From JAUIAI01 sp963976885 (GTDB taxonomy: Bacteria; Pseudomonadota; Gammaproteobacteria; Burkholderiales; Burkholderiaceae_E), in assembly GCA_963976885.1 (NCBI GenBank), contig CAXBNM010000119.1:1-12646 (forward strand): a DNA stretch of 12,646 nucleotides, in the 5' to 3' direction. Below are positions 1-6,850 of the stretch, piece after piece; within the stretch, counting starts at the first letter, position 1; the number at the start of each line of letters is the position of its first letter. The notes under the pieces are model-generated. The model was not told where the DNA came from. It saw only the letters and a program-made list of their open reading frames with translations, and did not search any database. Made by a program: the position numbers and the translations under genes.

Positions 1-303
1 CGGTTTGGACAACACCGGTGAGTTGGCGTTGGCGAGCGGTGCATCGCTGGCGCGATCACCGGTCAGGAATAACACCGGCACTTTGCTTTCGGCCAGTTTG
101 TCCGCAATCGGGTAAGACTTGGTGCCGCCGAGATTGACATCAAGAACCGCAATATCAACTTGCTCATGGCCCAACAATGCCATGGCCTCGGCGACAGACC
201 CGACCGGCCCGACCACTTCCCAACCAAAATCGGCAAGTGCGTCCGCAATATCGAATGCGATCAGCATCTCATCTTCGACGACCAGCACTCTTGCCTTATT
301 CAT
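1..303 (-). CDS. CheY-like response regulator receiver domain (partial, C-terminus beyond left edge)
   Basis: This is a phosphoacceptor receiver protein, the likely partner of the kinase encoded just upstream. The visible 101 residues begin MNKARVLVVEDE and show the receiver hallmarks: acidic pocket E10/D11/E12, phosphoacceptor D55 in the strand VDIAVLDVN, conserved T81 in PVLFLTGD, and K100 in the SKP motif at the very edge. The ATG start (303-301) overlaps the kinase stop by 8 bases (ATGAATAA), so translation is probably coupled and the two proteins made together. The last helix and any output domain lie outside the window. HWE kinases often pair with single-domain receivers of this kind, so a stand-alone receiver is likely, but that is inference. 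The family call is secure; the signalling target is unknown. Confidence 0.93.
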   Translation of the reverse strand, partial: MNKARVLVVEDEMLIAFDIADALADFGWEVVGPVGSVAEAMALLGHEQVDIAVLDVNLGGTKSYPIADKLAESKVPVLFLTGDRASDAPLANANSPVLSKP

Positions 304-3300
304 AATCGGCCTCCACCGGGATTCGGATAATGGCGCTTACCCCGTCGACGTTGTAATGCACAACCGTTTCACCCCCTAATGTGTACGACATCGAAGATTC
401 GATGAGTCTGGTCCCGAAACCCTTGCGCGAAGGCGTGCGCACCGGCGGCCCGCCCAACTCCTGCCACTCGATCTGCACCCTGGCCGGAGACTCCCCGGCA
501 AGCATGCTCCAGTCGACATGGACACTTCCCGTCTGCCCGCTGAGCGCCCCGTACTTGATGGCATTGGTGGCAAGCTCATGCAGCACCAGAACCAGCGCGT
601 GCGCCACCGGTGCCGACAAGCGCACATCCGGCCCGTCCATCCGGACCCGGTCACTGTCAGGATGGACAAACAAGCTCAGCTGACTGGCGACCAGCTCTCT
701 GACATCAACCCGTCCGGCCGTTGAGGCAATCAACACATCATGGGCGGCGGCTATGGCCCGCAGGCGGCCCATGAAGGCATCACGGAAAACGGTCGGGTCG
801 GTCGTGTCGCGCAGCGTGTTCGAGGCAATGGCCTGAATGGTGGCCAGCGAATTCTTGACCCGATGATTCAGCTCGGCAAGCAGCAACTCGCGATGCGCCT
901 CGGTATTTTTCAGTTCGGTGATTTCCTGCACCGAAACATGCATGCCCACAAATCGTCCGTGCTCATCGAGATCGGGAATCCAGTTGGCGAGCCACCAGTG
1001 CTCGCCGCCGCCACGCAGTGCGTCGGTCTCGTGCAGCTCCACGCCCAGCAAAGGTTCACCGGTTTCGAGCATGCGACGCACATGGGGTTCGATCACACTG
1101 AAGATCTTGGGATGCAACTCTGCCGTGGTGCGGCCCAGATGCGCCTCGACGGACGCGCCATTGATGGCGGCCAGCTTTTCATTGATGAAGCGATAACGCA
1201 GATCGGCGTCAAAATAGGCCAGCCCCACCGGCGCCGTGTTGTAGACCTTCTGCAAAGCAATACGGTCCGCGCGGGCCTGCGCCTCGGCCCTGCGCTGGGC
1301 GCCCATATCGACGACGAAGGCGACATGCTCGTGCGCTCTTGAATCGGTCAGTGCGGCGCTGACCAGCACCGGCACCTTGGTGCCATCGGTGCGAACCAGG
1401 GTCTTCTCGGTCGGTTCAATACGCCCCGCGCGGCTCAGCGTTTGAATGCCCAGCAGATTCGACTGCCGGTCCCGTGCCAGGGAATGCTCGTCCCAGGTAA
1501 TTTCACCGCGATTCAATGATGAGCGACTGCGCTGCAACGGATTGAGCATTGCGTCATTGGCCTGCGTCATCCGCCCGCTCTGATCGCCAAAGGCAATGCC
1601 GACCTGCGCGGCCGACATCATCTGCCGCATGCGCTGCAAACTGGCGGCCAGTTCGGCTTGCGCGGCGTGACGGACCGAAATATCGACACCGGACGGGATC
1701 AGTTCGAGCACTTCGCCGGCCTCATCAAAGACCGGACTGAGCTGGAAATCGATCATCATGCGCTGGTCACCGTTGACGCGGACTTCGGTGTCATAGCGAA
1801 CGGTCTTGCCGGCTGCGGCTTGTGCAACCGCTTCGCGCAAAGCCTGCTGCACCTGCGGCGAATGCGACCACCAATAGCATTCCCAGAATGGTTGCCCTAC
1901 CACATCTTCCCGCCGCAGACCCGCTGCGACGATCGCGGGTTCATTGGCCTCGGTCAGGACGCCATCGGTGTTCAGCGTGCCCACGAAAGCCAGCACGTTG
2001 TCGAGGATGCGACGCAGCCGCGCTTCGTTGCGCGCGGCCATCTGCCAGCCCGCGTGCCGCTCGGAAACATCAACAATGGCCAACGCCAGACCGGTGACCC
2101 GTTGACGCGCATCGATTTCGGGTGCAAAACTGATTTGCAGATGACGACCATTCTGATCGAGATCGAGCGATTCAAGCCCAGTCTTGTCGGGCGCACCGCT
2201 CAACAGCCGCTTGATGATTGGCTCGAGCTGGCCGTAAATCGGCGCGGGGAATGCTTGATCCACCGGCTGGCCGGTGACAACAGCCGGGTCGCGGCCAATC
2301 AGTTCGCCGAATGCAGGATTAACAAATCGCAGAACCTGCTTCTTGTCCAGACGCGCCAGCATGACTGGCACCCGTTCGGTGATCCTGAGCAAGTTGTCGC
2401 GACTGCGGCGCATCGCCGTTTCGGCGCGCTTGCGCTCGGTGATATCTTGCGCCGACACCAGAACCGATAACACCTCACCGGCCTGATTGATGATCGGCAC
2501 CCAGGTCTGCAGCCAGGTACGCACCAGGCCAGGTTCGCGCTGGGTTTCGCCCTTCATTTCAAACGGACCCACCGGCGCCCGCGTGCGTAAAACCCGCGCC
2601 ATCAGTTCACCGGCCGACTCAGCCACGTCCGGCACGATTTCAGCGACGGTGCGGCCGATGTGTGTTTCGGCCGGCACGCCATTGATTGCCGCCAACTCAT
2701 CATTGATGCGCAGATAGCGCAGCGCAGGATCAAGTTGCGCCAGACCCAGAGGCAGTTGCTGGAAGATGCTGACCAGTTCGGCCAGCGCAATATTCAGATC
2801 GTTCCGGACAGCGCTCTGCTCGGTCACGTCGACGAAACTGAGCACGGTCACGTCATGGCCATCGGCGGGCCGTTGCAGCCGGCTGATGCGCCGTAACAAG
2901 GTCCGGCCATTGGCCAGCACCACTTCGCGTTCGCTCGGGGCCGTACCGGCCGCCGCCAGTTCATCACTCGCAACCGATGGCAAGCCGGTTGCCCGCGGCT
3001 TGCAGGCATTGAGTGGCCGTCCGAGGTCGCTGGCACCGAGTTGATACAACTGCGCAGCCATTGGCGTAAAGCTGAGCACACGCCCTTCGGGATCGAGAAA
3101 GATGGCCGCAATGCAATGCGAGGCCAGTACCCCCAGCAGGTCTGAGGTGGCAGGCGCCGGGGCGGCCGCGGCGCTGGCGAGCGCCTGATTATCAGCTTCC
3201 AGTTGCCGATTGGCGGCGCGCAGCTCGTGATTGGCGGCTTCAAGGACTTGCAGGCGTTGCCACAACTCGGCGTGGCTCTGGGCGGCGTCATCGGCCGGCA

Positions 3301-3364
3301 AGGCCTTGTCACTCAATATCGACGCATTCGCCCGGGGCCGCCGCGCGCCGGCATCCATATTCAT
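296..3364 (-). CDS. Multi-PAS HWE-family sensor histidine kinase, cytoplasmic
   Basis: A 1022-residue sensor kinase with no membrane segment or signal peptide, so it should sense a cytoplasmic cue. After a likely coiled coil (about 28-66) I see six PAS-like modules at roughly 75-182, 196-310, 325-436, 447-564, 577-688 and 704-817, several closing with the usual D/E-I/V-T/S-E tail (e.g. QDITE, QEITE). The C-terminal kinase has phosphoacceptor H834 in ELNHRVKNSLATIQAIA, an N-box HELATNAIKYGALS (H929, N934), the diagnostic W-x-E (W967-Q-E969) and a GFGTRLI glycine box (about 982-988). The N-box His plus WxE place it in the HWE family rather than classical HisKA. A stop lies 30 bp upstream in frame, so this ATG is the first available; its Shine-Dalgarno is weak. 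PAS 2 and PAS 6 resemble each other closely. The ligand or cofactor cannot be told from the sequence. Confidence 0.95.
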   Translation of the reverse strand: MNMDAGARRPRANASILSDKALPADDAAQSHAELWQRLQVLEAANHELRAANRQLEADNQALASAAAAPAPATSDLLGVLASHCIAAIFLDPEGRVLSFTPMAAQLYQLGASDLGRPLNACKPRATGLPSVASDELAAAGTAPSEREVVLANGRTLLRRISRLQRPADGHDVTVLSFVDVTEQSAVRNDLNIALAELVSIFQQLPLGLAQLDPALRYLRINDELAAINGVPAETHIGRTVAEIVPDVAESAGELMARVLRTRAPVGPFEMKGETQREPGLVRTWLQTWVPIINQAGEVLSVLVSAQDITERKRAETAMRRSRDNLLRITERVPVMLARLDKKQVLRFVNPAFGELIGRDPAVVTGQPVDQAFPAPIYGQLEPIIKRLLSGAPDKTGLESLDLDQNGRHLQISFAPEIDARQRVTGLALAIVDVSERHAGWQMAARNEARLRRILDNVLAFVGTLNTDGVLTEANEPAIVAAGLRREDVVGQPFWECYWWSHSPQVQQALREAVAQAAAGKTVRYDTEVRVNGDQRMMIDFQLSPVFDEAGEVLELIPSGVDISVRHAAQAELAASLQRMRQMMSAAQVGIAFGDQSGRMTQANDAMLNPLQRSRSSLNRGEITWDEHSLARDRQSNLLGIQTLSRAGRIEPTEKTLVRTDGTKVPVLVSAALTDSRAHEHVAFVVDMGAQRRAEAQARADRIALQKVYNTAPVGLAYFDADLRYRFINEKLAAINGASVEAHLGRTTAELHPKIFSVIEPHVRRMLETGEPLLGVELHETDALRGGGEHWWLANWIPDLDEHGRFVGMHVSVQEITELKNTEAHRELLLAELNHRVKNSLATIQAIASNTLRDTTDPTVFRDAFMGRLRAIAAAHDVLIASTAGRVDVRELVASQLSLFVHPDSDRVRMDGPDVRLSAPVAHALVLVLHELATNAIKYGALSGQTGSVHVDWSMLAGESPARVQIEWQELGGPPVRTPSRKGFGTRLIESSMSYTLGGETVVHYNVDGVSAIIRIPVEADYE

Positions 3365-3655
3365 GCGCGGGCCCGCGTGCGTCGATCGGCATGATCAGTT
3401 CCATCAGGGTTGAGCAGGATTCGCAGAATCGGGATCATGGATTGCGAGCGCAAAGCGGGTCGTGCGGCAGCCATCAACCCAACTGACCACCGAGTGGATC
3501 GACATCTGCCGGAGTTAGGACCGTTCATCATACGTCACCATTGTCGGAGTGCGAATCGTGCTGCCAGCGCAACGCTTGCGGTGCAATCGCCACCAACATA
3601 ATCAGCGCCGCACGCCAACACTGGCGCACGGCGCAACGCCCAGCGCCACTGCAGG
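3365..3655. other. Non-coding gap between kinase gene and DUF1328 gene
   Basis: About 290 bp with no convincing gene on either strand; short open frames here have no recognisable product and no good ribosome binding site. It should hold the kinase promoter, but I cannot pick out a clear -35/-10 pair. The only structure noted is a short inverted repeat, GATTC-GCA-GAATC, at 3418-3430, about 55 bp upstream of the kinase start. Confidence 0.5.
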
Positions 3656-3820
3656 CTAAAGCTTGGGTCGGCGCCCCATGAAGAAGAACACAGCGGCGAG
3701 CACAAGACCCACGACGAACAGGATCCAGGCGATATCCATCGACAGGCCGGCGACGCCGCCGGCTCCCAACAGCATCGCTACCAGCCCGATGACGAGAAAT
3801 ACAGCAGCCCAGTAAAACAT
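3656..3820 (-). CDS. DUF1328 (YtjA-like) small membrane protein
   Basis: A 54-residue hydrophobic peptide starting MFYWAAVFLVIGLVAM, the typical opening of the DUF1328/UPF0391 family, with two membrane segments (about 2-20 and 29-48) around a Gly-rich turn (GAGGVAG) and a basic tail (GRRPKL). An in-frame ATG 11 codons upstream exists, but this start is chosen because a full Shine-Dalgarno, AAGGAGGT, lies 5 nt before it and because family members begin MFYW. The molecular function of the family is unknown; members are often described near stress genes. It is divergent from egtB and lies about 290 bp upstream of the kinase on the same strand, so a shared transcript is possible but not shown. 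Confidence 0.9.
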   Translation of the reverse strand: MFYWAAVFLVIGLVAMLLGAGGVAGLSMDIAWILFVVGLVLAAVFFFMGRRPKL

Positions 3821-3825
3821 CTGGC

Positions 3826-3833
3826 ACCTCCTT
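3826..3833 (-). promoter_or_regulatory. Ribosome binding site deciding the DUF1328 start
   Basis: On the minus strand AAGGAGGT is followed by 5 nt (GCCAG) and then ATG. This near-perfect anti-16S match sets the start at 3820 and rules out the longer open frame. Confidence 0.85.
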
Positions 3834-3881
3834 GTTTGCGTAATTGCAGTCAAGCCACCCGCAACGGCCAGTCCGTCACGT

Positions 3882-3910
3882 TTGAGCTACCAGAGAACGG
3901 CAAATAATGT
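3882..3910 (+). promoter_or_regulatory. Possible sigma70-type promoter for egtB (weak)
   Basis: TTGAGC (3882-3887) and TAATGT (3905-3910) are spaced by 17 bp and point toward egtB. They match the consensus hexamers at 4/6 and 3/6, so this is only a candidate in an otherwise GC-rich region. Confidence 0.2.
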
Positions 3911-3960
3911 GCCCGCGTCCGTGCGCCGCCGACCAGTGGCCACAGCCACCCGGTTTATGC

Positions 3961-3980
3961 GAACATTGTTCAACGCGTTG
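3961..3980. promoter_or_regulatory. Two abutting palindromes upstream of egtB (candidate operator)
   Basis: GAACA-T-TGTTC (3961-3971) is immediately followed, sharing one base, by the perfect palindrome CAACGCGTTG (3971-3980). They lie in the 226-bp divergent gap between the DUF1328 gene and egtB, about 70-85 bp before the egtB start. Their placement suits a regulator binding site, but no known consensus is matched with confidence. Confidence 0.35.
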
Positions 3981-4046
3981 CACGTCGGCCACCGCCATGC
4001 GATGCATGCCTGCCCCCCCCAAAATACAGAAGGATGCTGCCCGGCG

Positions 4047-5324
4047 ATGAACGCTCTTGTCCGCCCAAACATTCCGGCTCTGACCGAGGCCTTTGCCAGC
4101 GTCCGCCAGCGCACTCAGGCGCTGGTCAGCCACCTGAGTGCCGAAGATTGCAACCTGCAGTCGATGGAAGATGCGAGCCCGGCCAAATGGCATCTCGCCC
4201 ACACCACCTGGTTCTGGGAAACCTTCCTGCTTACCGAACAGCAACCCGACTATCAGGTCTTCGACCCAGACTTTCGGCAGTTGTTCAACTCCTACTACAA
4301 CGGAGTCAGTGAACAATTCCCGCGTGGCAGGCGTGGTTTACTGACCCGCCCTGCCCTGACCGAAATACTTGCTTATCGTGCGCATGTCGACACTGCGGTC
4401 ATCCAGTTGCTGCAGACCATCGACCAGGACGGCGCAGACGCCTGGCGCGGCGCTCGGGCAGTGGTCGAGCTTGGCCTCAATCACGAACAGCAACACCAGG
4501 AGCTGATCGTCACCGATCTGCAGCACTTGTTTCATCAGAACCCGCTTGGTCCGGTCTGCTTTCCGCCCGCGCTCAACCTGCTGCCCGCCAGACCCCCGGC
4601 GGCAGCAACATCCGGTCCGGCCTGGCTCGACATTGAACCGCAACTGCGCAAGGTTGGCTTTGCAGGCGACGGCTTTTGCTTTGACAACGAATTGCCGGCT
4701 CACCAAACCTATCTGAACCCCTACTCGATTGCCACCGGACTGGTCACCTGTGCCGAGTTTGCCGAATTCATCAACGACGGTGGCTACACCGAGCCAGCCT
4801 GGTGGTTGTCCGAAGGCTTCGCCTGGCTGCGCCAGCACAACATCAGTCACCCCATTTACTGGCGCGGCGACGGCCAGCAATGGTCTGAATTTACGCTGCA
4901 CGGTTATCAGCCCATCCAGCCCGACGCACCGGTGGCCTACCTGAGTTACTTTGAAGCGGACGCCTACGCCCGTTACGCGGGTGCCCGCCTGCCCACCGAG
5001 TTCGAGTGGGAAGGTGCGGCGCGGCTGGCGCGCGGTCATGGTGATCATATCGATGCGAGCGGCCGGGCCGCTCTGCAACAACTGGACGATACGGTCTGGC
5101 AGTGGACCAGCAGCAGTTACGCGGCCTACCCCGGATTCAGGACTTCGGCCGATGCGATTGGAGAATACAACGGCAAGTTCATGGTGAATCAGTATGTATT
5201 GCGCGGCGGCTCGTTTCTGACACCGCCCGGCCATACCCGACTGACTTACCGCAACTTTTTCCCGGCCGGCGCACGCTGGCAGGCAACCGGCATTCGGCTG
5301 GCCCGAGATCGCGAACGCGGCTGA
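4047..5324 (+). CDS. egtB: EgtB-type hercynine oxygenase (ergothioneine sulfoxide synthase)
   Basis: A 425-residue non-heme iron enzyme of the EgtB family, which joins hercynine to a thiol substrate (gamma-glutamylcysteine or cysteine) using oxygen in ergothioneine synthesis. The N-terminal DinB-like domain (about 10-165) carries the three-histidine iron site: H52 in KWHLAHTTWFWE, then H146 and H150 in the HX3HXE motif HEQQHQE. The C-terminal formylglycine-enzyme-like domain (about 195-422) shows RLPTEFEWE (314-322), LRGGSF (385-390) and the closing block YRNFFPAGARWQATGIRLAR. The frame is open 55 codons further upstream, but homologues begin here, and AAGGA lies 12 nt before this ATG. The methyltransferase egtD, commonly next to egtB, is absent; fumC follows instead. 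OvoA-type activity is less likely because no fused methyltransferase is present. Confidence 0.93.
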   Translation: MNALVRPNIPALTEAFASVRQRTQALVSHLSAEDCNLQSMEDASPAKWHLAHTTWFWETFLLTEQQPDYQVFDPDFRQLFNSYYNGVSEQFPRGRRGLLTRPALTEILAYRAHVDTAVIQLLQTIDQDGADAWRGARAVVELGLNHEQQHQELIVTDLQHLFHQNPLGPVCFPPALNLLPARPPAAATSGPAWLDIEPQLRKVGFAGDGFCFDNELPAHQTYLNPYSIATGLVTCAEFAEFINDGGYTEPAWWLSEGFAWLRQHNISHPIYWRGDGQQWSEFTLHGYQPIQPDAPVAYLSYFEADAYARYAGARLPTEFEWEGAARLARGHGDHIDASGRAALQQLDDTVWQWTSSSYAAYPGFRTSADAIGEYNGKFMVNQYVLRGGSFLTPPGHTRLTYRNFFPAGARWQATGIRLARDRERG

Positions 5325-5342
5325 TCTGCAACAGAACAGCTC

Positions 5343-5367
5343 TGCATGCGCGCACCGCGCGCATGCA
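5343..5367. repeat. Perfect hairpin between egtB and fumC
   Basis: TGCATGCGCGC (5343-5353), a 3-nt ACC loop, then its exact reverse complement (5357-5367). The 11-bp GC-rich stem lies 18 bp after the egtB stop and 45 bp before fumC. No T-run follows on either side, so it does not look like a normal intrinsic terminator; it could stabilise the egtB mRNA end, attenuate, or be a protein site. Confidence 0.75.
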
Positions 5368-5412
5368 TCGCCGGCTCACGTCGTCCAGTGCCACCGCAAC
5401 AGGCAGCGCATC

Positions 5413-6819
5413 ATGTCGACCTCACAACAGCATGAAACCCGCATCGAGCACGATTCACTGGGCCCGGTAGAAGTCCCCGCAAACGCCTTCTGGGGTGCGC
5501 AGACGCAACGCAGCCTGGAAAATTTCGCCATCGGCATCGAGACCTTTCCGGCTGCCTTCATTCATGCACTGGGCCAGGTCAAACGCACGGCCGCTGAAGT
5601 CAATCTGCAATTCAAGTTGCTCGAACCGGCACGCGCCCAGGCCATCATCAGCGCCGCCGCCGAGGTCGCAGCTGGCAAGCTCGATGCGCATTTTCCGCTC
5701 TCGATCTGGCAGACCGGCTCGGGCACCCAGACCAACATGAATGCCAATGAGGTGATCGCCTATCGGGCCATGCAGTTGCTCGATGCGCACGAGTCGGGGC
5801 AGCCACGCATTCATCCCAACGACGAGGTCAACCGCTCGCAATCGTCCAATGACACGATTCCGACCGCGATGCATCTGGCGGTTGTCAGCGCCGTCCACGA
5901 CAACTTGCTGCCCAACCTGCGCGCGTTGCAGCAAAGCCTGGCGCTTCATGCCGCAACCTGGCAATCGATCGTCAAGATCGGGCGCACGCACTTGCAAGAC
6001 GCCACCCCATTGACACTCGGTCAGGAGTTTTCCGCATACGCCGCGCAACTGGATGATGCCATCGCGCGCATTGCGCGCGAGCTGACCGGTCTGTATGCGC
6101 TTGCGCAAGGCGGTACCGCGGTCGGCACAGGCCTGAATGCGCCGGCTGACTTTGGCCGCGCCTTCGCGCAACGTCTGGCCGCCACGACGGGCTTGCCCTT
6201 CGAGGCAAGCGCCAACGCATTCGCCGGCATTGCCGCGCACGACGCGCTGGTGGGCATGTCGGGGGCACTCAATACCGCTGCCGCGGGGCTGTTCAAGATT
6301 GCCCAGGACATACGCCTGCTGGCCTCCGGGCCGCGCTGTGGGCTGGGCGAATTACGTTTACCGGCCAATGAGCCAGGTTCATCGATCATGCCCGGCAAAA
6401 TCAATCCCACGCAATGCGAAGCACTGACGATGATCTGTACGCAGGTCATGGGCAACCATGCCACGGTGAGCTTCGCGGGCAGTCAGGGCAATTTTGAACT
6501 CAATGCCTTCAAACCCGTCATTGTCTATAACGTCTTGCAGTCGGTGCGTTTGCTGAGCGATGGTTGTGATTCATTCCGACGCCTGTGTGTCGACGGCATC
6601 GAGCCGGACGAGGCGCGCATTGCCGAGCTGCTCCAGCAGTCGCTGATGCTTGTCACCGCGCTAGTGCCCCACATCGGGTACGACAAGGCGGCCAAGATTG
6701 CCCTGGCCGCCCAGCGTGAAGGCACCAGCCTGCGCGAACAGGCTATTGCGTCAGGCTGGGTCAGCGAAGCCGATTTTGATCGCTGGGTTGACCCGGCCAC
6801 CATGGTGACGCCACGCTGA
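5413..6819 (+). CDS. fumC: Class II fumarate hydratase
   Basis: A 468-residue iron-independent fumarase that interconverts fumarate and L-malate in the TCA cycle as a cytoplasmic homotetramer. It has the superfamily landmarks in order: WQTGSGTQTNMNANEV (99-114), NRSQSSNDTIPTAMH (140-154), GRTHLQDATPLTLGQE (190-205, with H193 as the catalytic-dyad His) and the lyase signature GSSIMPGKINP (322-332, Ser of the mobile active-site loop). The length is as usual for the class. TGSGTQTNMN together with HLQDATPLTLGQ favours fumarase over aspartase or argininosuccinate lyase. The start is the first good ATG, with only a weak AGGCAG upstream. It is codirectional with egtB across an 88-bp gap, and it converges on the AI-2E gene with 31 bp between stops and no clear terminator. 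Confidence 0.96.
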   Translation: MSTSQQHETRIEHDSLGPVEVPANAFWGAQTQRSLENFAIGIETFPAAFIHALGQVKRTAAEVNLQFKLLEPARAQAIISAAAEVAAGKLDAHFPLSIWQTGSGTQTNMNANEVIAYRAMQLLDAHESGQPRIHPNDEVNRSQSSNDTIPTAMHLAVVSAVHDNLLPNLRALQQSLALHAATWQSIVKIGRTHLQDATPLTLGQEFSAYAAQLDDAIARIARELTGLYALAQGGTAVGTGLNAPADFGRAFAQRLAATTGLPFEASANAFAGIAAHDALVGMSGALNTAAAGLFKIAQDIRLLASGPRCGLGELRLPANEPGSSIMPGKINPTQCEALTMICTQVMGNHATVSFAGSQGNFELNAFKPVIVYNVLQSVRLLSDGCDSFRRLCVDGIEPDEARIAELLQQSLMLVTALVPHIGYDKAAKIALAAQREGTSLREQAIASGWVSEADFDRWVDPATMVTPR

Positions 6820-6850
6820 CATGATGCTGCCGCACTGCGCGGCCGAATCG

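Noticed and set aside
1658..2470. A 270-codon plus-strand frame opposite the PAS kinase
   Set aside because: The kinase frame carries the PAS repeats and is clearly the real gene here; this frame is its complement.
3961..3971. GAACATTGTTC as an SOS-type (LexA) box
   Set aside because: The Gram-positive LexA box needs GAAC-N4-GTTC; here the spacing is 3, and the proteobacterial CTGT-N8-ACAG is not matched.
3882..4046. N-terminal extension of egtB by 55 codons
   Set aside because: Family members start at the ATG at 4047; the extension covers palindromes and a C8 tract and has no homologous look.
4338..5234. A 298-codon minus-strand frame opposite egtB
   Set aside because: Shadow of egtB; no ribosome binding site or recognisable motif.
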